A stretch of DNA of 64,000 nt from Pseudomonas frederiksbergensis. GTDB taxonomy: Bacteria > Pseudomonadota > Gammaproteobacteria > Pseudomonadales > Pseudomonadaceae. The notes under the pieces are model-generated. The model did not search any database. It was not told where the DNA came from and saw only the letters and a list, made by a program, of their open reading frames with translations. Below, piece by piece: positions 15,864 through 25,355 of the stretch. Each line of letters opens with the position of its first letter. The first letter of the stretch is position 1. The DNA is taken from NCBI RefSeq assembly GCF_003732665.1, contig NZ_MOBP01000002.1, positions 1-64,000 of the forward strand, given 5' to 3'. A program made the translations under genes and the position numbers.

Positions 15864-16478
15864 ATGAACATCCTCCACGTCAGTTGCAGCCCGCGCGGTA
15901 AGGCGTCCGAAAGCTATCGGCTCTCGCAATCCGTGATTGGCCATTTATTGAAGAAATATCCCGACGCTGAGTTGATCAACCGGGCGGTGGGCGCTGGCGG
16001 AATTCCCCATGTCGATGAGAACTACGCGATCTCCCAGCAATCGCTGGAGGACATTGCTGAGGAGGGTTCTTTTATCCCGTCCGACATGCTGATTAATGAA
16101 CTGAAAAGCGCGGATGTGCTGGTGATCAGCACGCCAATGCACAACTTCACTGTGCCGTCGGCGTTGAAGGTGTGGATCGATCACGTCGCCCGGGTGCGGC
16201 GCACGTTTAATGTCGGCGCCCAGGGCAAAACCAGCTTGTTGAGTGATCGCCCGGTGTTTGTGGCCATTGCGTCGGGCGGGCGATTCTCCGGGGAGCGGGC
16301 ACGTCAGCCGGACTTTCTGACGCCGTATCTCAAAGCCGTGCTAAACATGATCGGGTTGCATGACCTGCATTTCTTCACGGTCGAAGGCACCGCCCTTGGC
16401 CCGGACGCGGTGGCTGAGGCTCGCGCCGCAACCACTCTGGCGCTACAGGCACATTTCCAACCTCACGAGGCGCAATGA
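15864..16478 (+). CDS. azoR: FMN-dependent NADH-azoreductase
   Basis: The 204-residue flavodoxin-like protein begins MNILHVSCSPRG (phosphate-binding loop for FMN) and carries PMHNFTVPSALKVWIDHV, the AzoR flavin motif, near residues 93-110, plus a SGGRFSG loop. AzoR enzymes reduce azo dyes and quinones in the cytosol with NADH. The stop overlaps the start of the next gene by four bases (ATGA), so it is translationally coupled to a MocR-type regulator that probably controls it. Confidence 0.92.
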   Translation: MNILHVSCSPRGKASESYRLSQSVIGHLLKKYPDAELINRAVGAGGIPHVDENYAISQQSLEDIAEEGSFIPSDMLINELKSADVLVISTPMHNFTVPSALKVWIDHVARVRRTFNVGAQGKTSLLSDRPVFVAIASGGRFSGERARQPDFLTPYLKAVLNMIGLHDLHFFTVEGTALGPDAVAEARAATTLALQAHFQPHEAQ

Positions 16479-17878
16479 CTGGCAAAGCTTTTTCACCCCT
16501 GGACCCAACGTCCAAGGAACCGATCTACCGGCAGATCTACTGGCGGTTTCGCGCCGCGATCACCGATGGCGCGCTGACACCGGGCGAACGGATTCCGGCG
16601 GCCCGGGCCTTGGCTAAAGAACTCGGCCTGGCCCGGGGCACCATCGACACCGCCTATTCGTTGCTGACCGCTGAAGGCTACATCCAGGCGCGCGGCCAGG
16701 CCGGCACGGTGGTGGCGCCGGGGATCAATGTGCGGGCGCCCTCTTCGTCTGCGCAGCGAACCGTCGCAAACACTTCGATCCGAGACAAAGCACCGATCCT
16801 GCCGTTTCAAATGGCTTTGCCGGCACTGGACGCGTTCCCCCGCAAAATCTGGGCGCAAATCGGCGCCCGTTGCGTGCGCGCCACGCAGGTGTCGGACATG
16901 GCCAACCCGTCGGTGTATGGGCTGGAATCGCTGCGCATCGCCATCGCCACTTACCTGCAAGTCGCCCGGGGCATTACCTGCGCACCGTCCCAGGTGTTTA
17001 TCACCTCGGGCTACCGCAACACCCTGGCGCTGATCGCCCATTCGCTGCTCAAACCGGGCGACCGCGTTTGGGTGGAAGATCCGGGATATTTGCCTACCCG
17101 GCAGTTGCTCGGACATCTGCAAATTGAAGCCGAACCGGTCCCCGTCGATCAGGACGGCATGCGAGTAACTGAGGCCGTGAACAACTCGATGGGCGCCCGC
17201 GCAGCCGTGGTCACGCCGGCACACCAGAGCCCTTTGTGCGTGTCGCTTTCGCTACCGCGCCGCTTGGAATTGCTGGAGTGGGCAAGCCGCGAGCAGGCGT
17301 GGATTGTCGAGGACGACTACGACGGCGAGTATCGCTACGTCAGCCGCCCGTTGCCCGCGCTCAAAAGCCTGGATCAAGAGGGCCGCGTCCTCTATGCCGG
17401 CACCTTCAGCAAAGTGCTGTTTCCGGGGATCCGCCTCTCGTACCTGGTGGTGCCGCCGGCGCAGGTCGAGCGCTTTGAACACATCGGCCAGACCTTCCTC
17501 GGCGGCTGTCCGGAACTGACCCAGGCCATCGTCGCGACGTTTCTCACGGAGGGGCATTTCGCCCGGCATATCCAGCGGATGCGCAAGCTCTACGGTGAAC
17601 GTCGGGAGGCGACGGCGCGGGGGTTGAAGGCTGTTCTGGGTGAGCGCATTCGCATTGATGCGCAGCCCGGTGGCATGCATCTGATCTTGAGATTGACGGA
17701 TCACCAGTCTGATCGCCTGCTGGTCGAGCGGCTTCAGCAGGCCGGGATTTATGCCGAAGCGTTGAGCGATTTCAGTGTCCGTGGCCAGACCGATTCGGCG
17801 TTGTTGCTCGGCTTCGCGAATATCGATTCACAAGCTACTGCCGAGCGTCTTGGCCAGCGAATCCTGGAATTGTTGTAG
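16475..17878 (+). CDS. MocR/PdxR-type PLP-dependent transcriptional regulator
   Basis: The 467-residue protein has a GntR winged helix at 10-80 (EPIYRQIYWRFRAAI, then RGTIDTAYSLLTAEGYI), a linker, and a fold-type I aminotransferase domain from about 115. That domain has EDPGY, VVTPAHQSPL, VEDDYDGEYR and the PLP Lys in TFSKVLFPGIRLSY. MocR proteins sense PLP plus an amino compound. Coupling to azoR by ATGA overlap is unusual for this family and suggests it controls that operon, though the ligand is unknown. Confidence 0.88.
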   Translation: MTGKAFSPLDPTSKEPIYRQIYWRFRAAITDGALTPGERIPAARALAKELGLARGTIDTAYSLLTAEGYIQARGQAGTVVAPGINVRAPSSSAQRTVANTSIRDKAPILPFQMALPALDAFPRKIWAQIGARCVRATQVSDMANPSVYGLESLRIAIATYLQVARGITCAPSQVFITSGYRNTLALIAHSLLKPGDRVWVEDPGYLPTRQLLGHLQIEAEPVPVDQDGMRVTEAVNNSMGARAAVVTPAHQSPLCVSLSLPRRLELLEWASREQAWIVEDDYDGEYRYVSRPLPALKSLDQEGRVLYAGTFSKVLFPGIRLSYLVVPPAQVERFEHIGQTFLGGCPELTQAIVATFLTEGHFARHIQRMRKLYGERREATARGLKAVLGERIRIDAQPGGMHLILRLTDHQSDRLLVERLQQAGIYAEALSDFSVRGQTDSALLLGFANIDSQATAERLGQRILELL

Positions 17879-17972
17879 CCCATGGCCCAATCAATCTTTT
17901 GATTCTTGGCGCTGTTGCCCCGAGCCCGCAAACCGCAGGATGGGGCGCTCGCTCTCAACCGGACCGTTTCCG

Positions 17973-18566
17973 ATGCCCTCCTCACTTCGCAGCATTGCCG
18001 TTTTCTCCGGCTCCAACTTCGGCTTCAACCCCGCCTACGCCGAAGGCGCCCGCGCCCTGGGCCGGGAAATCGGCAGGCGCGGCTTGCAACTGGTGTATGG
18101 CGGCACCGACCGGGGTCTAATGGGCATCGTCGCCGACGCCGTGCTCGCCGAGGGTGGCGAAGTGGTCGGCATTATTACCCGCTACCTGCACGACCTCGGC
18201 CACCTGCACGGAGGCTTGACCCGACATGAAATAACCGCCGACATGCGCAGCCGCAAGACCCGCATGAGCGAATGGGCCGACGCCTTTATCGCCCTGCCCG
18301 GCGGCCTGGGGACCTTTGAAGAACTGTTCGAAGCCGCGACCCTGACGCAACTGGGCGAACACCGCAAAGGGGTGGCTTGCCTGAACATCGGCAACTTTTT
18401 CAACCCGGTGCGCAGCCTGCTGGAACACGCAGTTAAAGAGGGCTTCATGAAAACTGAGCACAGTGAAATGCTGATCTTCGACACGGACCCGGCGGCGCTG
18501 ATTGATGCGCTGGAACAGTGGCAAGCACCCAGCGTCAATAAATGGATCGGCCCCGGGAAATCCTGA
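17973..18566 (+). CDS. LOG family protein (TIGR00730)
   Basis: The 197-residue Rossmann-like protein carries the LOG signatures SRKTRM near residue 91 and PGGLGTFEE near 109, with VFSGSNFG at the N-terminus. LOG enzymes cleave nucleoside 5'-monophosphates to free base and ribose 5-phosphate (cytokinin activation in plants, nucleotide metabolism in bacteria). ATG 17973 begins the conserved SIAVFSGS strand and avoids an unsupported N-terminal extension in the MocR gene. It lies 94 bases after that gene and could share its transcript. Confidence 0.9.
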   Translation: MPSSLRSIAVFSGSNFGFNPAYAEGARALGREIGRRGLQLVYGGTDRGLMGIVADAVLAEGGEVVGIITRYLHDLGHLHGGLTRHEITADMRSRKTRMSEWADAFIALPGGLGTFEELFEAATLTQLGEHRKGVACLNIGNFFNPVRSLLEHAVKEGFMKTEHSEMLIFDTDPAALIDALEQWQAPSVNKWIGPGKS

Positions 18567-18585
18567 ACCCACCACCTATCCCCCT

Positions 18586-18673
18586 GTGGGAGCGGGCTTG
18601 CTCGCGAAGGCGGAGTGTCAGCCGATGCAGATGTTGACTGACACTCCGCATTCGCGAGCAAGCCCGCTCCCAC
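18586..18673. repeat. REP pair (BIME)
   Basis: GTGGGAGCGGGCTTGCTCGC at 18586 and its inverted copy ending at 18673 bracket 42 bases. This is the standard Pseudomonas REP doublet, between convergent genes. Confidence 0.9.
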
Positions 18674-18687
18674 ATTGGTTTTGTGTG

Positions 18688-19599
18688 TTAGCTGACGGGT
18701 GCATGCTCAGCCATCAACTCGGCCACCCAATCAATAAACACCCGCAGCTTGAGGCTGATATGCCGGTTCGGCGGGAACGCCACGTACAGCGGCATCGACT
18801 CCAGCCGCCAATCCCCGAACAACCGCACCAGTTCACCCCGCGCCTCTGGTTCCTTGGACATGTACTCGGGCAACCACAAAACCCCCATCCCCGCCAGGCC
18901 CGCCGCGAGGTAGGCATTGCCATCGTCGACCGCCAGCACGTAGCGGCCCTTGATCTGCAGCTTTTCGTTGTGGCGACTCATGGCATAGGGCAAGGCCCTG
19001 CCCGTGCGCGCCCAGAGGAAACCGACCACACGATGGTCTGACTCTTCCAGCTCCAGCGGATGCAGCGGCGTGCCAAGCCGTGCCAGGTAACTTGGCGCCG
19101 CAAACACCCCAAGCTGCAAATCACCGACCCGCCGCGCCATCAATGACTGATCGGTTAGCTCACCACCGCGCACCACGCAATCGACGTTCTCGCCGATGAT
19201 ATCGACGATGCGGTCGCTGACGCCCATGTCGATCTGGATGTCCGGGTAGCGCGCATGAAACGCCGGCAATGCGGGCATCAGGATCAGCCTGGCCAACGGG
19301 CTGGGTACATCCACCCGCAGTCGGCCCCTGGGCAGGACAGCGGCGCCGGACAGACTGGTCTCGGCGTCGTCCATGTCCGCCAGCAGCCGCACCACCCGCT
19401 CATAGAACGCTGCGCCGTCGGCGGTGACGTTGACCTTGCGCGTGGTGCGGTTGAGCAACTTGACCCGCAACCGCGCCTCCAGTTGCTGCACCAGTTGCGT
19501 CACGCTGGTTTTGCTCATGTGCAAAGTCTCGGCAGCCTTGGTGAAACTGCCCGTCTCCACCACCCGCGCAAACGCCTGCATTGCATCAAAACGGTCCAT
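18688..19599 (-). CDS. LysR-family transcriptional regulator
   Basis: The 303-residue protein has an N-terminal winged helix (MDRFDAMQAFARVVETGSF, with TKAAETLHMSKTSVTQLVQQ) and a C-terminal periplasmic-binding-like effector domain with RGRLRVDVP and VDCVVRGGEL. This branch often represses or activates a divergent gene. The divergent neighbour here is a RidA-family gene 133 bases away, its most likely target. The effector molecule is unknown. Confidence 0.88.
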   Translation of the reverse strand: MDRFDAMQAFARVVETGSFTKAAETLHMSKTSVTQLVQQLEARLRVKLLNRTTRKVNVTADGAAFYERVVRLLADMDDAETSLSGAAVLPRGRLRVDVPSPLARLILMPALPAFHARYPDIQIDMGVSDRIVDIIGENVDCVVRGGELTDQSLMARRVGDLQLGVFAAPSYLARLGTPLHPLELEESDHRVVGFLWARTGRALPYAMSRHNEKLQIKGRYVLAVDDGNAYLAAGLAGMGVLWLPEYMSKEPEARGELVRLFGDWRLESMPLYVAFPPNRHISLKLRVFIDWVAELMAEHAPVS

Positions 19600-19732
19600 T
19601 CTCGCCCCGGATTGTTTGGGTTTTACAAACAGTGATAGCCAAGGTTGCTCGTTTATCGGGCCGGCGCAAGTCCTTACAGTCAGTTCATCGTTAATTGCGG
19701 GTCACTGTTGACCTGCCGATGGAGGCACTTTT

Positions 19733-20137
19733 ATGACTCAGCGTGACGTGGTTTTCCCGCCTGGACGCCAGGCACTTTATGAACGCAATCGCTATTCGCC
19801 GGCGATCAAGTCCAATGGCTTTTTGTTTGTGTCGGGACAGGTCGGCAGCAAGGAAGACGGCTCGCCCGAGCCAGACCTTGAGGATCAGGTGCGACTGGCG
19901 TTCAACAACCTGAACGCGATCCTGAACGCGGCCGGTTGCACGTTCGACGACGCGATTGATGTAACGGTGTTTATCGTCAATCCGGAAGAACGGTTTGAAA
20001 AAATCTGGAAGGTCGTGCCGGAGTTCTGGGGCAATGCGCCGCACCCGACGATTACCTGCGTCGGCGTCACTTGGCTGTATGGTTTCCAGTTCGAAATCAA
20101 AGTCATCGCCAAGCTGCCCGAAACCACCACCAACTGA
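19733..20137 (+). CDS. RidA-family protein
   Basis: The 134-residue chorismate-mutase-like fold includes NGFLFVSGQVG, LAFNNLNAILNAAG and the WLYGFQFEIKVIA end strand. True RidA has an Arg near residue 105 that binds the carboxylate of 2-aminoacrylate. Here the corresponding region reads TITCVGVTWL and no matching Arg is obvious, so imine deaminase activity is doubtful. It is divergent from a LysR gene and is a different subgroup from the RidA relative at 37403. Confidence 0.85.
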   Translation: MTQRDVVFPPGRQALYERNRYSPAIKSNGFLFVSGQVGSKEDGSPEPDLEDQVRLAFNNLNAILNAAGCTFDDAIDVTVFIVNPEERFEKIWKVVPEFWGNAPHPTITCVGVTWLYGFQFEIKVIAKLPETTTN

Positions 20138-20157
20138 CCCGTCCACCCCCATCAACT

Positions 20158-20245
20158 GTGGGAGCGGGCTTGCTCGCGAAGGCGGAGTATCAGCCAACAT
20201 TTGCATCGGCTGACACACCGCCTTCGCAAGCAAGCCTGCTCCCAC
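20158..20245. repeat. REP pair (BIME)
   Basis: GTGGGAGCGGGCTTGCTCGC is followed by a diverged inverted partner (TTCGCAAGCAAGCCTGCTC). It directly follows the RidA stop codon. Confidence 0.88.
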
Positions 20246-20432
20246 GGTAGTGATTAGCGGCGGGATAAATCAGCGGGTACAACTCCGTTGCCCCGTTTAC
20301 GGACTACTGATTACCACCTGTCGGGACTGTCAGATCTGACAGGTGAATTGGACTGCGCAACCCCGTAAAAATCGGAACAGGTGAGCTACCGTCATCGTGA
20401 CAATGCTTCCCGACACCGCAGGGGCAACCGCA

Positions 20433-21290
20433 ATGAAAAATCTGATTTGCTGTCCAGTGACTGTTCTGCTTGCATCATTAGTTTTGTCGGGGTGCAGCAC
20501 CCCGCCCAAAATCCTTTACACGGACTATAAAAACAACACCGGGAAGCTCTATCCGGATTACGAAGGCCTGGTTAAATACAACTTGGCGGCGTCTATTTTG
20601 TTAATCAAAGAGCAAGACAACGAGATAAAAATCGCTTCGATACCAGTGGAATCAGACAAATTGCTGGTCCTTCATCCGGCGGATACTTGGGGTGTCACCA
20701 CACACTTGAAGGTCGCGAAGATTCCCAATACCAATCTTCTAAAGCAGGTTGATATTGAGGTTGAAGATAAGCGCAAGGCAATCATTGAACAGATTGGATC
20801 AGCAGGGGCAGCCCTCGTCGGAGCACTGGGGATCGCGTCTGCGACAGGGGTGAGTTTGCCGTTGGCCATCGATACCCAAGTATTTTTGCAGCCCCCGAAG
20901 CCGGAAGCTTTAACGGTCACGGGTAGCGTCGAAAATCCCTCCAACGCGTTTGATATGAAAATCGACCCTGTCCCTATTGGTTCAATACCCTATGACGACT
21001 TTATAAAAAAAGCGTCCGTGGATAAACAATCGGTACTGGCCTATTCGGCCTGTCGTCATGCGACGGTGACTATTACTGTCGCAGGTTCCAAGATGAAGTT
21101 TTCAACCATAGTTGCCGATCCAAACTTTGTGCAACTGGCCGCACTGCCCACCAAGGGTTCCGTGACCATGCACTCTGAATGTGGCGTGGACACCTCAGAC
21201 GTGCCCGGTTCGGCTTCGACATCTACAGAGCTGATCAGCACTTTCATCAACCAGGCAAAAGCAGTTCGAGACGCACGGCCGACCAAATAG
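20433..21290 (+). CDS. Predicted lipoprotein of unknown function
   Basis: ATG 20433 starts a lipoprotein signal (MKNLICCPVTVLLASLVLSG) with the lipobox LSGC and Cys 21. The mature protein should be anchored in the outer or inner membrane facing the periplasm. Residues 120-140 form a hydrophobic Ala/Gly helix (SAGAALVGALGIASATGVSL), perhaps a second membrane contact. I recognise no family. An upstream GTG/ATG pair at 20397 would spoil the signal. A terminator follows at 21355-21389. Confidence 0.7.
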   Translation: MKNLICCPVTVLLASLVLSGCSTPPKILYTDYKNNTGKLYPDYEGLVKYNLAASILLIKEQDNEIKIASIPVESDKLLVLHPADTWGVTTHLKVAKIPNTNLLKQVDIEVEDKRKAIIEQIGSAGAALVGALGIASATGVSLPLAIDTQVFLQPPKPEALTVTGSVENPSNAFDMKIDPVPIGSIPYDDFIKKASVDKQSVLAYSACRHATVTITVAGSKMKFSTIVADPNFVQLAALPTKGSVTMHSECGVDTSDVPGSASTSTELISTFINQAKAVRDARPTK

Positions 21291-21354
21291 ACGAATTGGA
21301 CGCTACAGAGCCAGTTCTTGGTCCACACAAGCAGCGAACAGACGCTAAACATCG

Positions 21355-21389
21355 ACGCCGCGTTCCCGATCTGGGGCCGCGGCGTTTTT
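21355..21389 (+). terminator. Terminator after the lipoprotein gene
   Basis: ACGCCGCG and CGCGGCGT form a stem with a 15-base loop and a five-T tail. Confidence 0.75.
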
Positions 21390-21538
21390 CGTTGAGCGAA
21401 CTTCGTCGCGTTGTTACCGAATGGCGACACTTGGTTGCGGTCGGCGCTGGCCCGGCCTATGGTCGAAGCGAGTTTTTTCACTACTGACGGGCGTGCGATG
21501 ACTCGCAGCCCATCGCTGTCAATCCAGGAGGTGACGAC

Positions 21539-22915
21539 ATGCCCACCAACACCCGCCCCGCCGTGCTCGAACTGATCGGCAATACGCCGCTGGTCCGCGT
21601 CAGCCGCTTCGATACCGGCCCGTGCACGCTGTTTCTCAAACTTGAATCGCAGAACCCCGGCGGTTCGATCAAGGACCGTATCGGCTTGGCGATGATCGAC
21701 GCCGCCGAACGCGACGGTCGGTTGAAACCCGGTGGCACCATCGTCGAAGCCACCGCCGGCAACACCGGTCTGGGCCTGGCGCTGGTGGGTCGCGCCAAGG
21801 GTTATCGCGTGGTGCTGGTGGTGCCGGACAAGATGTCCACCGAGAAGGTTTTGCACTTGAAGGCCATGGGCGCCGAAGTGCACATCACCCGCTCCGATGT
21901 CGGCAAGGGCCATCCCGAGTATTACCAGGATGTGGCCGCACGCTTGGCCAAGGAAATTCCCGACGCGTTCTTCGCCGATCAATTCAACAACCCGGCCAAC
22001 CCCTTGGCCCACGAATGCAGCACCGCGCCGGAGATTTGGGCACAGACCCAGCATGACCTGGATGCGATTGTGGTCGGCGTCGGTTCCGCCGGGACCCTGA
22101 CCGGACTGACCCGTTTCTTCAAGCGTGTGCAGCCAAACCTGGAAATGGTCCTGGCCGATCCGGTCGGTTCGGTGATGGCCGAATACAGCCGCAGCGGCAC
22201 CCTCGGCAAGCCCGGTTCCTGGGCGGTGGAAGGCATTGGCGAGGACTTTATTCCGTCGATCACCGACCTCTCCAGCGTGCGTCACGCTTACTCGATCAGC
22301 GATGAAGAAAGCTTCGACCATGCGCGCCAATTGTTGCGCGCCGAAGGTATTCTGGGTGGCTCGTCCACCGGCACCTTGCTCGCTGCGGCGCTGCGTTATT
22401 GCCGCGAGCAAACCGAACCGAAACGGGTGGTCACGTTCGTCTGCGACACCGGCACCCGCTACCTGTCGAAGGTCTACAACGACCAATGGATGAACGACCA
22501 GGGCTTGCTGCAATACAAACGCTACGGCGACCTGCGTGACCTGATTTCCCGGCGCTTCGAGGATGGCCGGGTGATCAGCGTCGGCCCGGACGACACGCTG
22601 CTCACCGCGTTCCAGCGCATGCGCCTGGCGGATGTGTCGCAACTGCCGGTGCTGGTGGACGGGCAAAAACTGGTCGGCGTGATCGACGAATCCGATATTC
22701 TGCTGGGCATGCAGGAAGACGCCTCACACTTTCGCTTGACCGTGGCCAGTGCCATGACCGACAAGGTACAAACCCTGCCGCCCGGCGCCAGCCTGGCTGA
22801 ACTGCAAGCCGAGCTCGACCGCGGACTGGTGGCGATCATCGCCGACGCCTCGGGCTTCCACGGCTTGATTACCCGCGTCGACCTTCTCAATCATCTACGG
22901 AGATCCCTTACATGA
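21539..22915 (+). CDS. Cystathionine beta-synthase with CBS-domain pair
   Basis: The 458-residue protein opens with a fold-type II PLP domain: ELIGNTPLVR, the Schiff-base Lys 45 in GGSIKDRIG, EATAGNTGLGLAL and the phosphate-binding GVGSAGTLTG. From about residue 340 comes a tandem CBS (Bateman) pair, ending at the C-terminus. It condenses homocysteine and serine (or O-acetylserine) to cystathionine in the cytosol, the first step of reverse transsulfuration. AGGAGGTGA gives a strong ribosome site. The stop overlaps the next start by four bases (ATGA), so the two enzymes are made together. Confidence 0.93.
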   Translation: MPTNTRPAVLELIGNTPLVRVSRFDTGPCTLFLKLESQNPGGSIKDRIGLAMIDAAERDGRLKPGGTIVEATAGNTGLGLALVGRAKGYRVVLVVPDKMSTEKVLHLKAMGAEVHITRSDVGKGHPEYYQDVAARLAKEIPDAFFADQFNNPANPLAHECSTAPEIWAQTQHDLDAIVVGVGSAGTLTGLTRFFKRVQPNLEMVLADPVGSVMAEYSRSGTLGKPGSWAVEGIGEDFIPSITDLSSVRHAYSISDEESFDHARQLLRAEGILGGSSTGTLLAAALRYCREQTEPKRVVTFVCDTGTRYLSKVYNDQWMNDQGLLQYKRYGDLRDLISRRFEDGRVISVGPDDTLLTAFQRMRLADVSQLPVLVDGQKLVGVIDESDILLGMQEDASHFRLTVASAMTDKVQTLPPGASLAELQAELDRGLVAIIADASGFHGLITRVDLLNHLRRSLT

Positions 22916-24090
22916 GTCAGCACGATGAAACCGGTGCGCCACGCGCCTTCGCCACTCGGGTGATCCACGCCGGGCAGGTGCCGGACCCGTCCACCGGGGC
23001 GCTGATGCCGCCGATCTACGCCAACTCCACCTACTTGCAATCAAGCCCCGGCGTGCACAAGGGCCTCGACTACGGCCGCTCGCACAACCCGACGCGTTTT
23101 GCCCTGGAGCGCTGCGTCGCCGACCTCGAGGGCGGCACCCAGGCCTTCGCCTTCGCGTCCGGGCTGGCGGCGATTTCCACCGTGCTCGAACTGCTCGACG
23201 CCGGCTCGCACATTGTCTCCGGCAATGACCTGTACGGCGGCACCTTCCGCCTGTTCGACAAAGTACGCCAACGCAGCGCCGGGCATCGCTTCAGCTACGT
23301 CGACCTGACCAACCTGGCGAACCTCGAAGCCGCGTTGCAGGACGACACGCGGATGGTCTGGGTCGAAACCCCGAGCAATCCGCTGCTCAGCCTCACCGAC
23401 CTCAGCGCCATCGCCCGCCTGTGCCGCGACCGCGGCATCATCTGCGTGGCCGACAACACCTTTGCCAGCCCATGGATCCAGCGTCCACTGGAACTGGGCT
23501 TCGATATCGTCGTGCACTCGACCACCAAATACTTGAACGGTCACTCCGACGTGATCGGCGGCATCGCCATCGTCGGGCAAAACCCGGAACTGGCCGAACG
23601 CCTGGGCTTCCTGCAAAACTCGGTCGGCGCCATCTCCGGCCCGTTCGACGCCTTCCTCACCCTGCGCGGCGTAAAAACCCTGGCCCTGCGCATGGAACGC
23701 CACTGCAGCAACGCCCTTGAACTGGCGCAATGGCTGGAAGCCCAACCGCAAGTGTCCCGCGTCTACTATCCGGGCCTGCCCTCGCACCCGCAGCACGAAC
23801 TGGCACGCCGGCAGATGCGCGGTTTTGGCGGCATGATCTCCATCGACCTGAACACCGATCTGGCCGGAGCCCGACGCTTCCTGGAGAACGTGCAGATTTT
23901 TGCTTTGGCCGAGAGTCTGGGCGGCGTGGAAAGCCTGATCGAACACCCGGCGATCATGACCCATGCGAGCATTCCAGCGGAAACGCGGGCGCAGTTGGGG
24001 ATTGGCGATGGGTTGGTGCGGTTGTCGGTGGGGGTTGAGGATGTGGAGGATTTGCGGGCTGATTTGGCGCAGGCATTGGCGCTGATTTGA
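22912..24090 (+). CDS. Cystathionine gamma-lyase/gamma-synthase family enzyme
   Basis: The 392-residue Cys/Met-metabolism PLP enzyme has ATRVIHAGQVPDP, YGRSHNPTRFALE, FASGLAAIST and the PLP Lys 206 in STTKYLNGHSD, then HPAIMTHASIP near the end. Coupling to a beta-synthase argues for the lyase direction (cystathionine to cysteine, 2-oxobutyrate and ammonia), although sequence alone does not separate lyase from synthase. Together the pair makes cysteine from homocysteine. A hairpin (24095-24134) follows the stop. Confidence 0.9.
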   Translation: MSQHDETGAPRAFATRVIHAGQVPDPSTGALMPPIYANSTYLQSSPGVHKGLDYGRSHNPTRFALERCVADLEGGTQAFAFASGLAAISTVLELLDAGSHIVSGNDLYGGTFRLFDKVRQRSAGHRFSYVDLTNLANLEAALQDDTRMVWVETPSNPLLSLTDLSAIARLCRDRGIICVADNTFASPWIQRPLELGFDIVVHSTTKYLNGHSDVIGGIAIVGQNPELAERLGFLQNSVGAISGPFDAFLTLRGVKTLALRMERHCSNALELAQWLEAQPQVSRVYYPGLPSHPQHELARRQMRGFGGMISIDLNTDLAGARRFLENVQIFALAESLGGVESLIEHPAIMTHASIPAETRAQLGIGDGLVRLSVGVEDVEDLRADLAQALALI

Positions 24091-24514
24091 AGGATGGGCC
24101 GAAAGTCGCCGGTTGAGACTGGCGGCTTTCGGCCCAGCAACGCTCGCGACCAGGAACACGTCAACGCTGTTTTTACAGCCTCTGGGCTCATAGCGGCCCG
24201 TCATTTTTCCCAAATTCCGCCGCATAGCCTCGCCCTTATCGACTAATAGTTCTCTCTATTAAAAAAGTTTAGCGGCGTGGATTTAGGTTAAGTGTCTAAG
24301 CCATAACCTTTTTTGACCTCACCACGTTTTTTCAAAGACTAAATATCGTCAATTATCGGTCGATGAGAAGCAACATAAGAATAAACTGCTATAGTAAAAA
24401 CGCCCAGTCGAGTCATTACAAACCCCTCCACAGTTAATTTGTTGTTTATTTCGATGCCTAGACCTTAATTAGAATACCCAACATAAAAACGGCAACTAAT
24501 TCTTGGAGCTCGAC
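24091..24514. other. Hairpin plus long AT-rich leader, no gene seen
   Basis: A 15-bp near-perfect stem (GGGCCGAAAG...CTTTCGGCCC, 24095-24134) ends the transsulfuration operon. The rest, to 24514, is clearly richer in A+T than the flanks, contains no credible gene, and must hold the promoter of the EAL/PYP/GGDEF operon. The base composition shift supports separate ancestry for that operon. Confidence 0.6.
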
Positions 24515-25294
24515 GTGACAACTTTCCCACGCTCATTGACTTCGCCCAACGGTTGCCAAGGTTGCAAAAGCACTTCTGAGCAGGATTTAGATTTTACGTT
24601 CGCTTTTCAGCCGATTGTGGATGTGCGCGATCAATCGGTTTTTGCACATGAGGCGTTGGTGAGAGGCATTAATGGTGAGGGGGCGTTGTCAGTACTGGAG
24701 AAAGTAAACGATAACAACCGTTATCGGTTCGATCAACTTTGCCGCCTACGGGCTATTTCCACTGCGGCGCAACTTGGAATGACGCAACACCTGTCGATTA
24801 ACTTTCTTCCTAACGCGGTCTACCGTCCAGAACTGTGCATTAGAAGCACGCTGGACGCCGCACAATTTCATAACTTCCCACTTGATCGGCTGATATTCGA
24901 GACTGTTGAAAGCGAATACGTTGATAACAATCACCATCTGACCAACATTCTGCGCGAGTACCGGGAGTTGGGATTCAAAACAGCCATTGATGATTTTGGC
25001 TCAGGTTATTCAGGACTCAAGCTGCTGGCAGACTTTCAACCGGATCTTATAAAGCTCGATATAGAGCTCGTGCGTAATATCCATCGTGATCGTTCCCGAC
25101 AGTCAATAATCCGAGGTGTTGTCATTATATGTGCAGAACTGGGTATTGAAATCATTGCAGAAGGCGTCGAACATGCCGAGGAACGGGATTTTCTCACCGA
25201 CTGCGGAGTTTATTTAATGCAGGGATTCTGGTTCGCCAAGCCTGCATTTCAAGCAATGGCTGTGGTCGCTCCCAAGGCATGGCATAAAGCATAG
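24515..25294 (+). CDS. EAL-domain c-di-GMP phosphodiesterase
   Basis: The 259-residue protein is a stand-alone EAL domain with a short N-terminus holding CQGC. All key elements are visible: AHEALVRG, SINFLPNAV (metal-binding Asn), FETVESEY, IDDFGSGYSGL, LIKLDIELV (Lys) and IIAEGVEHAEE, then QGFWFAKP. It should hydrolyse c-di-GMP in the cytosol. GTG 24515 is chosen because GGAG lies seven bases upstream; TTG 24503 is the longer option. It is the first gene of an operon with a PYP homologue and a diguanylate cyclase, so its activity is probably balanced against the latter. Codon use is less GC-rich than the surrounding genes. Confidence 0.9.
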   Translation: MTTFPRSLTSPNGCQGCKSTSEQDLDFTFAFQPIVDVRDQSVFAHEALVRGINGEGALSVLEKVNDNNRYRFDQLCRLRAISTAAQLGMTQHLSINFLPNAVYRPELCIRSTLDAAQFHNFPLDRLIFETVESEYVDNNHHLTNILREYRELGFKTAIDDFGSGYSGLKLLADFQPDLIKLDIELVRNIHRDRSRQSIIRGVVIICAELGIEIIAEGVEHAEERDFLTDCGVYLMQGFWFAKPAFQAMAVVAPKAWHKA

Positions 25295-25355
25295 ATTACA
25301 CCGCCCAGCGGGGGCGTTCTCAAATCGATATTTTACTGTGTGAGAGATTAGGGAA

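Noticed and set aside
21056..22666. Open frame of 536 codons on the minus strand
   Set aside because: It is antisense to the lipoprotein and cystathionine beta-synthase genes, has His/Gln/Gly-rich shadow composition, and no family match.
23041..24225. Open frame of 394 codons on the minus strand
   Set aside because: It is antisense to the gamma-lyase gene with typical shadow composition.
24091..24514. Possible riboswitch in the AT-rich leader of the EAL/PYP operon
   Set aside because: No recognisable c-di-GMP or other riboswitch core was found; only the transsulfuration-operon hairpin is clear.
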